Of a stretch of 42,338 nt of DNA, positions 14,155 to 21,613 are shown one piece after another. Numbering within the stretch: position 1 is the first letter of the stretch; each line of letters begins with the position of its first letter. Where the stretch lies: NCBI RefSeq assembly GCF_029263575.1, contig NZ_JAJUFV010000008.1:1-42338 (forward strand), given 5' to 3'. Both the position numbers and the translations under genes were made by a program. The notes under the pieces are model-generated. The model was given only the letters and a program-made list of their open reading frames with translations, did not search any database and was not told the DNA's origin. This stretch comes from Microbacterium sp. (GTDB taxonomy: Bacteria; Actinomycetota; Actinomycetes; Actinomycetales; Microbacteriaceae).

Positions 14155-15669
14155 ATGACCGATGCGCCCGCCGACAGCCCCGACCTCGGCGACGGCCTCG
14201 ACCCCGACGACCTCGCCACGACGCTGCGGGTGCTCGCGTCGATGGACCAGATCAGCGAGCAGCATCCGGACTACATCGCTGTGCGCCGGGCGACTGCCGC
14301 GATGTTCAAGGCTGTCAAGCGCGTGCGCAGGCGTGAGATCCGCGATGCGATCGCCGCAGCCGACAGGGCGGTCGTCGCCAATACCGCCACCGGCGCGGCC
14401 GATCGCATCGACGATGAGACCCGCGGTGCCGACCTGCAGACACAGACGGATGCTCCGACCGCCGGAACCCTCCTCAAACCGCGGAACTGCTACATCTGCA
14501 AGCAGCCGTACACCCAGGTCGATGCCTTCTACCACCAGCTGTGTCCGGACTGCGCGCGCTACAGTCACGGCAAACGCAACGCCCGCACCGACCTGACCGG
14601 GCGCCGAGCCCTGCTCACGGGCGGACGCGCGAAGATCGGCATGCACATCGCCCTGCGGCTGCTTCGAGACGGCGCGCACCTGACGATCACCACGCGCTTC
14701 CCGCGGGACGCCGTACGCCGCTTCTCGTCACTGCCCGATTCTGCCGACTGGCTGCACCGCCTGCGCGTCGTCGGCATCGACCTGCGTGACCCGGCGCAGG
14801 TGATCGGCCTCGCCGACTCGGTCGCGGGGCAGGGCCCGCTCGACATCCTCATCAACAACGCAGCCCAGACCGTCCGGCGCTCGCCGGGTGCGTACTCGCT
14901 GCTGGCGGATGCCGAGATGCAGCCCCTGCCCGAAGGGCCGCTGCCCGAGATGGAGACGTTCGGGCACACGGTCGATCCGCATCCGCAGGCGCTGCAGGCC
15001 TCTGTCGATTCGAATCCGCTCCTGTCGGTGGCTTCCCTCGGCGGCACCGTCGCCGAGCAGGGCGGGCAGGCGCTCACAGCCGAAGATCTCGCTCGTCTCG
15101 CGATGGCTCCGGGATCCTCGTCGCTCGCGAAGCACGCTGACGGGTCGGCGATCGACGCGGGTGGGCTCGTGCCCGACATCGACCATGTCAACAGCTGGGT
15201 GCAGTCGGTCGATCAGGTCGACCCGCTCGAGATGCTCGAAGTGCAGCTGGCGAACACCACGGCGCCGTTCTTGCTGATCAGCAGATTGCGGGCGTCGATG
15301 CGCGCGTCGGATGCTCGCCGCAAGTACATCGTGAACGTCTCGGCCATGGAGGGGCAGTTTTCGCGCCGATACAAGGGGCCGGGGCATCCGCACACCAACA
15401 TGGCCAAGGCCGCGCTCAACATGCTCACCCGCACCAGCGCCGGTGAGATGCTCGAGGCCGACGGCATTCTCATGACCGCCGTCGACACCGGCTGGATCAC
15501 CGACGAGCGTCCGCATCACACCAAGGTGCGCCTGGCCGAGGAGGGCTTTCACGCACCGCTCGACCTGGTCGACGGGGCCGCCCGCGTGTACGACCCGATC
15601 GTGCAGGGTGAGCTCGGCGTCGACCAGTACGGGGTGTTCCTGAAGGATTACAAGCCGAACCCGTGGTGA
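14155..15669 (+). CDS. Atypical SDR oxidoreductase with N-terminal four-cysteine motif
   Basis: A 504-residue protein. Residues 1-110 are mostly helical and acidic. A CxxC-x14-CxxC motif (C112, C115, C130, C133) suggests a zinc ribbon. From residue 150 an SDR Rossmann fold begins: TGGRAKIG at 155-162, where the usual middle glycine is Lys160, and LINNAAQ near 232. An insertion of about 90 residues follows. The active-site region keeps Ser396 (VNVSAMEG) and Lys418, but the position of the catalytic tyrosine is Thr414 (HTNMAK). SDRs of this enlarged type exist in actinobacteria, with unknown substrate. The protein may have a different mechanism or be non-catalytic. It ends before the tandem and inverted repeats at 15.7 kb. 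Confidence 0.85.
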   Translation: MTDAPADSPDLGDGLDPDDLATTLRVLASMDQISEQHPDYIAVRRATAAMFKAVKRVRRREIRDAIAAADRAVVANTATGAADRIDDETRGADLQTQTDAPTAGTLLKPRNCYICKQPYTQVDAFYHQLCPDCARYSHGKRNARTDLTGRRALLTGGRAKIGMHIALRLLRDGAHLTITTRFPRDAVRRFSSLPDSADWLHRLRVVGIDLRDPAQVIGLADSVAGQGPLDILINNAAQTVRRSPGAYSLLADAEMQPLPEGPLPEMETFGHTVDPHPQALQASVDSNPLLSVASLGGTVAEQGGQALTAEDLARLAMAPGSSSLAKHADGSAIDAGGLVPDIDHVNSWVQSVDQVDPLEMLEVQLANTTAPFLLISRLRASMRASDARRKYIVNVSAMEGQFSRRYKGPGHPHTNMAKAALNMLTRTSAGEMLEADGILMTAVDTGWITDERPHHTKVRLAEEGFHAPLDLVDGAARVYDPIVQGELGVDQYGVFLKDYKPNPW

Positions 15670-15685
15670 GCTCGCAGCCGCCTGC

Positions 15686-15738
15686 CCCGCCCGCCCCGTG
15701 CTCGTCCCGCCCGCCCCGTGCTCGTCCCGCCCGCCCCG
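15686..15738. repeat. 20-bp tandem repeat, about 2.6 copies
   Basis: Unit CCCGCCCGCCCCGTGCTCGT at 15686-15705 and 15706-15725, followed by a 13-base partial copy that runs directly into the 82-bp inverted repeat. The copies are identical, so the expansion is probably recent. Confidence 0.85.
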
Positions 15739-15816
15739 ATCTGCGGACGATGTCCCGATCTGCCGATGAATTCGGCAGAAACCTCGGCAGATCGTTACGG
15801 GGTCCGCAGATCGGGC
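15735..15816 (+). repeat. 82-bp nested inverted repeat, copy A
   Basis: The ends are a perfect 14-bp inverted repeat (CCCGATCTGCGGAC / GTCCGCAGATCGGG), and inside lies another perfect 11-bp pair (CGATCTGCCGA at 15757-15767 with TCGGCAGATCG at 15784-15794). Copy B at 41143-41224, on the opposite strand, has exactly the same length and 65 of 82 identical positions without gaps. It sits between convergent genes, so it may act as a terminator or be a non-autonomous mobile repeat. Confidence 0.8.
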
Positions 15817-15820
15817 AGGC

Positions 15821-16903
15821 TCAGCCCGGCAGTCGCACGGCGACGATCAGCCCGCCGCCGTCGCGCGGGGTAAGCTCCAGCACTCCGCCGTGCGCTCGCA
15901 CGATCGCCTCGCCGATCGCGAGCCCCAGTCCGTTGCCGACGTGATCCGCACCCCGTGATCGTCCGGCGCCGCGCTGGAACGGCTCGGCGAGCGTGGCCAC
16001 GAGATCCGGCGCGAGCACGTCGCCGGTGTTCTGCACCGTCAGGATGCCGGCGTCCGCGACGGCCTCGGTGCTAACGGTCACCTCGCCGCCGGGCAGGTTG
16101 TGGACGATCGCGTTGTGAACGAGGTTCACGACCAGCTGCTGGAGCAGCGCGGGCGACCCCGGAACGACCGACATCGCGCCGTCGAGCGCGATCGAGACCC
16201 CGCGTCGTTCGGCGAGCGGGTGCAGCGTCTCGGCGGCCTCTTCGGCGAGGAGCGAGAGGTCGACCGGCTCCCGCTCGAACTCTCCACGGTCGGCGCGAGA
16301 GAGCAGCAGCAGCGCCTCGGTGAGTGCGATCGCCCGCGAGTTCACGGACTGCAGGCGGTCGACAAGCACATCGACATCGCGGTCCGGGTCGTCGCGCGCG
16401 ACCTCGAGCATCGCCTGAGACACCGCGAGCGGTGTGCGCAGCTCGTGCGAGGCGTTCGCTGCGAACCGTCGCTGCTCATCGATGTGCCGTTCGAGGCGCT
16501 CGAGCATGGTGTCGAAGACGTCGGCGAGGTCCCGGAACTCGTCGCGGGGACCGTTCAGTCGGATGCGGTGCGATAGCGAGCCCTCGGATGCGAGCCTCGC
16601 CGCCTCATTGATGCGGTTCAGAGGCGCCAGCATCCGTCCGGCCAGGAACCATCCGCCGACGAGGCCGAGAGCGAGCAGGAAGATCAGCGCCCAGATCGCC
16701 CGCGGCATGAACGCGCGCATCAGGTCGCCGCGGTTCGGCACGAAACCCGCGATCGTCCGGATATTCTCGTCCGGCACGTAACGCAGCAGGAACAGATTCA
16801 CGACCGCCAGCAGCAGAACCCCGGCCACCACGAGGAAGCCGGCGTAGCTGAGTGTGAGCCGCCACCGCGCGCTGATACCGCGTCGCCTACGCATCGGCAG
16901 CAT
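15821..16903 (-). CDS. Sensor histidine kinase
   Basis: Membrane-bound two-component kinase of 360 residues. Two membrane helices (about residues 20-42 and 69-88) enclose a very short extracytoplasmic loop of roughly 27 residues. A HAMP segment follows, then the phosphoacceptor motif SHELRTPL with His153, the N-box NLVHNAIVHN near residue 250, and the glycine-rich lid GNGLGLAIGEAIV near the end. The start overlaps the end of the response regulator gene (ATG 16903, or 16894), as in normal operons. The kinase appears intact even though its partner regulator is broken. The neighbouring VanY-type gene suggests cell-wall sensing. Confidence 0.92.
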   Translation of the reverse strand: MLPMRRRRGISARWRLTLSYAGFLVVAGVLLLAVVNLFLLRYVPDENIRTIAGFVPNRGDLMRAFMPRAIWALIFLLALGLVGGWFLAGRMLAPLNRINEAARLASEGSLSHRIRLNGPRDEFRDLADVFDTMLERLERHIDEQRRFAANASHELRTPLAVSQAMLEVARDDPDRDVDVLVDRLQSVNSRAIALTEALLLLSRADRGEFEREPVDLSLLAEEAAETLHPLAERRGVSIALDGAMSVVPGSPALLQQLVVNLVHNAIVHNLPGGEVTVSTEAVADAGILTVQNTGDVLAPDLVATLAEPFQRGAGRSRGADHVGNGLGLAIGEAIVRAHGGVLELTPRDGGGLIVAVRLPG

Positions 16904-17349
16904 CCGCGTCGATCCGGTATCCGACGCCGGGAACCGTCGCGATCACCCACGGCTCGCCGAGGCGCTTGCGCAGGGCCGAGACCGTGATGCGGACGGCGTT
17001 CGTGAACGGGTCGGCGTTCTCATCCCAGGCGCGCTCGAGCAGCTCCTCTGCGCTGACGACGCCGCCGGCGGCGTCCATCAGCACCTCCAGCACCGCGAAC
17101 TGCTTGCGAGTGAGCGCGACGTAGCGTCCGTCGCGGAAGACCTCGCGGCGGAACGGATCCAGCCGGCTCGTCGCCGGACGGCCCCGGCACATCCCGGTCG
17201 AGCACGGCGATGTCGTACGCGTTGATGCTCAGCAGCTCAAGCGCCGTGTCCCCGTCGTCCGCGATGTCTGCCGCGATCGCCTCGAGGCGAAGACCGTCGC
17301 GCACGGCCTCGGCGAGGTATGGTTCGTCCTCGACGATTAGCACACGCAT
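16887..17349 (-). pseudogene. OmpR-family response regulator with internal deletion and frameshift
   Basis: The receiver domain starts normally at ATG 17349 (MRVLIVEDEPYLAEA) and reaches the phosphoacceptor region AVLDRDVPGPSGDE. The sequence then jumps, near 17160-17172, into the DNA-binding domain (RLDPFRREVF, then ALTRKQFAVLEVL, ending PGVGYRID) in a different frame. Compared with intact OmpR-type regulators, about 70 codons including the last two strands of the receiver are missing. Translating straight through gives a nonsense arginine-rich tail. A GTG at 17192 in the second frame could start a free winged-helix domain of about 101 residues. The downstream kinase is intact, so signalling through this pair is probably lost or altered. 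Confidence 0.85.
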
Positions 17350-17382
17350 GGCTGAATCCTACGCATGGACGCATGTCGGAAA

Positions 17383-17402
17383 CGTATGAATTTCTGCATA
17401 CG
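17383..17402. promoter_or_regulatory. Inverted repeat in the regulator/VanY divergent region
   Basis: CGTATG-N8-CATACG, perfect 6-bp arms, located between the divergent response regulator and VanY-type genes. It is a candidate binding site for the adjacent regulator's DNA-binding domain; assignment is by position only. Confidence 0.4.
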
Positions 17403-17435
17403 GCCGGGCAACACCCGCGCGAGTTCTCTGGGGGT

Positions 17436-18077
17436 ATGAGCACCGCAACTCCCACTCGCACCGCCTGGCGACGCGTCGCCGTCGCACTCGTCCTGATCGC
17501 GTTCGTGCTGATCGTTGTCATCGCCGTGCAGCAGTCATTGGCCGCGGCATCCGCCATAGATCGTTCCGTTCCCGAATCAGGAGCCGAGACAGCGCCGGCC
17601 GGGTCCGTCTTCGCTCCGAGCGAGGCCGACGGCGTGATCATCGACGGAGACGAGCCCACCGTCTTCGACGTGGACAGGGCGGCGGTGAAGAACCTCGATC
17701 CTGCGCTGCTGGATGCTCTGCAGCGCGCCGCGACGGATGCCGCCGACGACGGTGTCGAATTCCGGCTGAACAGCGGCTGGCGGTCACCCGAGCTGCAGCA
17801 GCACACGCTCGACGAAGCCGTCGACGACTACGGCTCGACGGAGGAGGCTGCGCGCTGGGTCGCGACGCCGGAGACCTCGGCGCATGTGAGCGGCGATGCC
17901 GTCGACCTGGGTCCGTGGAGCGGTCTGGACTGGCTCGTCCAACACGGCTCCCGATACGGCCTCTGCCAGATCTATGGCAACGAACCCTGGCATTATGAGC
18001 TGCGACCGGATGCCGTCTCCGAGGGCTGCCCGCCGATGTACCGCGATCCGACGGAGGATCCGCGCACGGGTGGATGA
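17436..18077 (+). CDS. VanY-type D-alanyl-D-alanine carboxypeptidase (M15B)
   Basis: Zinc D,D-carboxypeptidase expected to trim D-Ala from peptidoglycan stem peptides outside the membrane. It has 213 residues. A single N-terminal membrane helix (about residues 14-32) acts as anchor. The substrate-binding motif NSGWRSPELQQHTLDEAV is near residue 110. The zinc ligands lie in AHVSGDAVDLG (His and Asp, near residues 150-157) and PWHYEL (His near 186). The ATG at 17436 follows a GGGGG ribosome-binding site; longer upstream frames run into the divergent regulator. The gene is divergent to the two-component genes. Such housekeeping M15 enzymes occur widely and do not imply vancomycin resistance. Its stop abuts that of the IclR gene. 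Confidence 0.9.
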   Translation: MSTATPTRTAWRRVAVALVLIAFVLIVVIAVQQSLAAASAIDRSVPESGAETAPAGSVFAPSEADGVIIDGDEPTVFDVDRAAVKNLDPALLDALQRAATDAADDGVEFRLNSGWRSPELQQHTLDEAVDDYGSTEEAARWVATPETSAHVSGDAVDLGPWSGLDWLVQHGSRYGLCQIYGNEPWHYELRPDAVSEGCPPMYRDPTEDPRTGG

Positions 18078-18938
18078 TCAATTGCGGGTCGGCGCCCCGA
18101 GCGACCGGGAGAGCTCTTGCGCAGCCTGGGCGACATAGGCGCCCAGACGATCGAGCTGGCCGCCGATGCGAGACTTCGGTGCGCTCACGTTGATGGCGGC
18201 GACGATATGGCCGGTGAAGTCGGTTATGGGAGCGGATGCCCCGACGACGCCGGCCTCGAGTTCTTCATCGAGAGTGGCGTAACCACGCTCGCGAATCCTG
18301 TGCAGTTCGGCAAGGAGAGAGTCGAAGTCGCTGACCACCGCTTTGCTCTCCGGTGGAGTCTCGAGCACGGCGAAGCCGGCGGCCGTCATCGCCGGGTTCA
18401 GTGGCCCGACGAGAGGTTCATCCCGGCCATGCTCCTCATACCAGCGGGTCAGCGATGAGCGATCCCAGTCGCTGATGAGCACTCGGCCCGACGGCGTGCG
18501 CCATGCGGCCGTCGTCACGCCCTCCCAGCCCGTGGTGCGAAACTCGTGCGGGCTGAGCTCGCTGAGCACCGTCAGTACATTGCCGCCGCGCAGCACGCAC
18601 AGGTGAGTCGTCTCACGAGTCGACTGCGCGATGTTGCGCAGGTGTGCGCGCGCCTTGCTCGCCAGCGTTGCTTCTGTGGTTCTCGCCGCGATGGCGAACA
18701 GGCGGCTGCCCAGCCGGTAGTTCATCGTCGTCGCATCCCGCTCCACAAGCTCCGCATCGGACAGCGTCGCCATCGTCCGCGAGATCACTGCTTTGTCGCG
18801 ACCGGTGAGTTGCGCGATGCGCATGACTCCGAGGCCATCACCAGCGACGGCCTCGTCGCTGCCCAGCCACTCAAGAATCTCGATGTCCCGCCCCAGCCCT
18901 GATGAGTTCCGGCGGGCGGCCCCTTCGGTAGGTGTCAT
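18078..18938 (-). CDS. IclR-family transcriptional regulator
   Basis: A 286-residue regulator with an N-terminal winged helix (about residues 15-80, IAQLTGRDKAVISRTMATL as helix-turn-helix) and a C-terminal effector-binding domain. That domain contains the family pattern around GRVLISDW and ATLDEELEAGVVGASAPI, ending INVSAPKSR. IclR proteins usually repress or activate a neighbouring catabolic operon and respond to a pathway intermediate. This one is divergent from the OpuC/Fae operon, with an operator-like repeat between them, so it is the likely local regulator. The ATG at 18938 is preferred; frames further upstream overlap the promoter. It ends directly against the VanY-type gene (TGATCA shared by both stops). 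Confidence 0.9.
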   Translation of the reverse strand: MTPTEGAARRNSSGLGRDIEILEWLGSDEAVAGDGLGVMRIAQLTGRDKAVISRTMATLSDAELVERDATTMNYRLGSRLFAIAARTTEATLASKARAHLRNIAQSTRETTHLCVLRGGNVLTVLSELSPHEFRTTGWEGVTTAAWRTPSGRVLISDWDRSSLTRWYEEHGRDEPLVGPLNPAMTAAGFAVLETPPESKAVVSDFDSLLAELHRIRERGYATLDEELEAGVVGASAPITDFTGHIVAAINVSAPKSRIGGQLDRLGAYVAQAAQELSRSLGAPTRN

Positions 18939-18955
18939 CGGCTCAGCATAGCATC

Positions 18956-19007
18956 GTTGCCATATGTGCAACATGCGTTGTGAGAATGGCATCAGGTGTT
19001 CTACTCT
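18956..19007 (+). promoter_or_regulatory. Operator and promoter of the OpuC/Fae operon
   Basis: GTTGC-CATATGT-GCAAC (18956-18972) is a perfect 5-bp inverted repeat with partly symmetric centre, followed by a further GTTG half-site (18977-18980). TTGTGA (18978-18983), an 18-nt spacer and TACTCT (19002-19007) form a promoter for the plus-strand operon; its -35 overlaps the last half-site. IclR control is inferred. Confidence 0.5.
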
Positions 19008-19061
19008 GAACTCATCGTCATCTGGACGGTTCACTCAACGGTGAGAAAGGAGCCACTGTCC

Positions 19062-19727
19062 GTGTCAGGATTCGACCTCGACAACGTCACGACGGTCCTC
19101 GAACGCCGATGGGAAGACATCCTCGAGCTGGCAGTCGAGCATCTGCTCGTCGTCGCGCTCTCGCTGGGCATCGCGCTCGTCATCGGGGTGGTCCTCGGGC
19201 TCCTCGTCTGGAACCGTGCCACTCCGCGCGCAATCGCGATCACATCGGCATCTGTCGCGATCACCATTCCGTCCTTGGCCCTGCTCGCACTGCTCAGCCC
19301 GGTTCTTGGACTCGGCTGGGGCCCGACCATCGTCGCCCTCGTCTTCTATTCGCTGCTGCCGATCATCCGCAACACCGTCGTCGGACTCCGTGAGGTTCCC
19401 GCGCACATCCTCGAGTCCGCCACCGCGATGGGGATGAGTCGTCCGCGGGTGCTGCTCACCACCCAGCTGCCGCTCGCCTGGCCGGTGATCCTCACGGGAA
19501 CCCGGGTTGCAGCTCAGCTCTCCCTCGGCATCGCTGCTATCGCCGCATACGTCGCCGGTCCCGGCCTCGGACAGTACATCTTCAAGGGACTCTCCTCGCT
19601 CGGTTCGAAGAACGCACTGAACTATGCGCTCGCCGGAACGGTGGGAGTCATCATCCTCGCGCTCCTCGTTGACGGAGCGTTCGTCCTCATCTCCCGCTAC
19701 ACGACCTCGAGGGGGCTCCGTGCCTGA
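19062..19727 (+). CDS. OpuCB-like osmolyte ABC permease (first)
   Basis: Membrane subunit of a quaternary-amine type ABC importer (OpuC/ProW family), 221 residues with about five to six helices. ATPase-coupling motif: ESATAMGMSRPRVLLTTQLP near residues 118-137; TIPSLALLALLSPVLGLG is also typical. The GTG at 19062 is chosen because GAAAGGAG lies 9 bases upstream and the protein then starts at its first domain residues; the longer frame from 18996 covers the promoter. It is the first gene of the operon, and its stop overlaps the ATPase start by 8 bases (GTGCCTGA). Confidence 0.9.
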   Translation: MSGFDLDNVTTVLERRWEDILELAVEHLLVVALSLGIALVIGVVLGLLVWNRATPRAIAITSASVAITIPSLALLALLSPVLGLGWGPTIVALVFYSLLPIIRNTVVGLREVPAHILESATAMGMSRPRVLLTTQLPLAWPVILTGTRVAAQLSLGIAAIAAYVAGPGLGQYIFKGLSSLGSKNALNYALAGTVGVIILALLVDGAFVLISRYTTSRGLRA

Positions 19728-20778
19728 TCTCACCACCGCCACCGGCAGCGTCACCACCGACACCGGGTTCCTGTCCGCGATCTCGAAGAAGCAACGCGGC
19801 GTCTCGATCGAGCTGAGCGGTGTCACCAAGGTCTATCCCGGACAGGAGACTCCTGCGGTCGAGCACTTCTCGATGCGGATCGAGCCCGGCGAGCTCGTGA
19901 TGTTCGTCGGTCCGAGCGGTTGCGGCAAGACCACGACGATGAAGATGGTCAATCGGATCATCGAGCCGACGAGCGGTTCCATTCGCATCGACGGCACCGA
20001 CATCCTCTCGATGGATCCGAACCAGCTGCGTCGCCACATCGGCTACGTCATCCAGCAGATCGGACTCTTCCCGCATCTGACGATCGCCGAGAACATCGGC
20101 GTCGTACCGCGACTGCTCGGGTGGTCGAAGGCGAAGATCGCCGAGCGCGTCGACGAGCTGCTGCAGACCGTTCAGCTGGATCCCGGTCAGTTCGCGGCGC
20201 GCTATCCGAAGCAGCTCTCGGGCGGCCAGCAGCAGCGTGCCGGTGTCGCGCGTGCCCTCGCCGCCGACCCGCCGGTCATGCTCATGGACGAACCGTTCGG
20301 TGCGACCGACCCGATCACTCGAGAGAAGCTGCAGGCCGAGTTCCTGCGACTTCAGGCTGAGATCGGAAAGACGATCATCTTCGTCACCCACGACTTCGAT
20401 GAGGCGATCAGGCTCGGCGATCGGATCGCCGTGCTCAGCGAGCGCTCTCACATCGAACAGTTCGACACACCCGCACGCATCCTTGCGAACCCGGCGAACG
20501 ACTACGTCTCGTCTTTCATCGGCCAGGGTGCGGCCCTGAAGCGACTGGCTCTCATTCCTATCGCGGATGCACGGCTTCGGCCAGCATCGGACGGAGCCCC
20601 GCGGATCGGCGCCGATGAGTCGCTGCGCGACGCGCTCGATCTGCTCGTGCTCACCGGAGCAGCAGCGGTCAACGTCGTCGGTTCAGACGAGCGCGTGAAG
20701 GGGGCACTGGACAACGCCGCGATCTCGGCTGTACTCGCCGACGCGCCGGAGGTATCCGCCATCGAGGGAAGTCGCTGA
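19720..20778 (+). CDS. OpuCA-like osmolyte ABC transporter ATPase
   Basis: ATP-hydrolysing subunit, 352 residues from GTG 19720. Walker A GPSGCGKTT (64-72), the signature LSGGQQQRAGVARAL, Walker B VMLMDEPFGATDPITRE and the switch histidine in FVTHDFDEA are present. The IGYVIQQIGLFPHLTIAENI stretch is a hallmark of the OpuCA/ProV group. The C-terminal part after about residue 265 corresponds to the regulatory CBS region but is short, with room for about one CBS motif. A 28-residue N-terminal extension precedes the ABC domain. It overlaps the first permease gene and is followed one base later by the second. Confidence 0.92.
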   Translation: MPDLTTATGSVTTDTGFLSAISKKQRGVSIELSGVTKVYPGQETPAVEHFSMRIEPGELVMFVGPSGCGKTTTMKMVNRIIEPTSGSIRIDGTDILSMDPNQLRRHIGYVIQQIGLFPHLTIAENIGVVPRLLGWSKAKIAERVDELLQTVQLDPGQFAARYPKQLSGGQQQRAGVARALAADPPVMLMDEPFGATDPITREKLQAEFLRLQAEIGKTIIFVTHDFDEAIRLGDRIAVLSERSHIEQFDTPARILANPANDYVSSFIGQGAALKRLALIPIADARLRPASDGAPRIGADESLRDALDLLVLTGAAAVNVVGSDERVKGALDNAAISAVLADAPEVSAIEGSR

Positions 20779-20779
20779 G

Positions 20780-21556
20780 ATGAGCGTCATCTCAGCGACC
20801 CAGGCGACGCCGGTCGCCACTCGACGCCGGTTCGGCGGTTCGTTCGCACGAGTGTCCGCCGCGCCGCTCATCGTCGGTGCCGTGCTCGTGCTCACCCTCG
20901 TGTGGGTGGCGACGATCCCGCTGGACTCGATCGAGCAGCGCACGCTCAATCCGGACTACATCCTCTCGCGCGTCGGCGAGCACCTGCTCCTGACTGCCGT
21001 GGCCTCAGCGCTGGTGGCCGTTCTCGCGATCCCGGCAGGCATCGGCGTGTACCGCAGCCGTTCGAAGATCGTGCACGCCATCGCCCTGGGCCTGGCGAAC
21101 ATCGGGCAGGCGACGCCCGCGGTCGGCGTGGTCATCCTGCTCGCGATCGTGTGGCAGACCGGATTCGCGACCGCGCTGGTGGCACTCGTCGCCTATTCGT
21201 TCCTTCCTGTGCTGCGCAACACGCTCGTCGGACTCGAGCAGGTGGATGCTGGCGTCAAGGAGGCCGCGCGCGGCATGGGCATGACGTCCGGTCAGGTGCT
21301 GCGTCGCATCGAGCTTCCGCTGGCGTCGCCGGTGATCCTCGCTGGACTGCGTACCGCTCTCGTCTTCTGCGTGGGCGTCGCGACCATCGCGACCTTCATC
21401 AATGCCGGGGGCCTGGGCGACATGATCGTCAACGGGCTGAAGCTGCAGCGCTTCCCCGTACTGCTGGTCGGCGCCGTCCTCGTGGCCGCTATCGCCGTGC
21501 TCATCGACTGGGTCGCCGGCCTCGTCGAAGAAGCCGTCCGCCCGCGCGGACTCTGA
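20780..21556 (+). CDS. OpuCD-like osmolyte ABC permease (second)
   Basis: Second membrane subunit of the importer, 258 residues, six or so helices. The coupling loop KEAARGMGMTSGQVLRRIEL is near residues 160-180, and NAGGLGDMIVNGLKLQRFP precedes the last helix as in OpuC-type permeases. Having two different permease genes with one ATPase and one binding protein reproduces the OpuCA-CB-CD-CC set. The ATG at 20780 lies just after the ATPase stop (TGAGATG). The N-terminal 30 residues are polar and cytoplasmic-looking. Confidence 0.9.
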   Translation: MSVISATQATPVATRRRFGGSFARVSAAPLIVGAVLVLTLVWVATIPLDSIEQRTLNPDYILSRVGEHLLLTAVASALVAVLAIPAGIGVYRSRSKIVHAIALGLANIGQATPAVGVVILLAIVWQTGFATALVALVAYSFLPVLRNTLVGLEQVDAGVKEAARGMGMTSGQVLRRIELPLASPVILAGLRTALVFCVGVATIATFINAGGLGDMIVNGLKLQRFPVLLVGAVLVAAIAVLIDWVAGLVEEAVRPRGL

Positions 21557-21613
21557 ACTCGAACTTCCCTCCCGAATCACAGGCATCTCCCTTCCACACA
21601 TCAAGGAGCAGTC

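Noticed and set aside
15686..15816. CRISPR array
   Set aside because: The repeats are contiguous without unique spacers, and the second part is an inverted repeat.
17160..17172. Simple one-base sequencing error in the response regulator
   Set aside because: Restoring the frame alone would still leave about 70 receiver codons missing, so a deletion is needed.
17436..18077. Vancomycin-resistance gene
   Set aside because: Only a VanY-type carboxypeptidase is present; no vanH, vanA-type ligase or vanX is near, and M15 enzymes are common housekeeping proteins.
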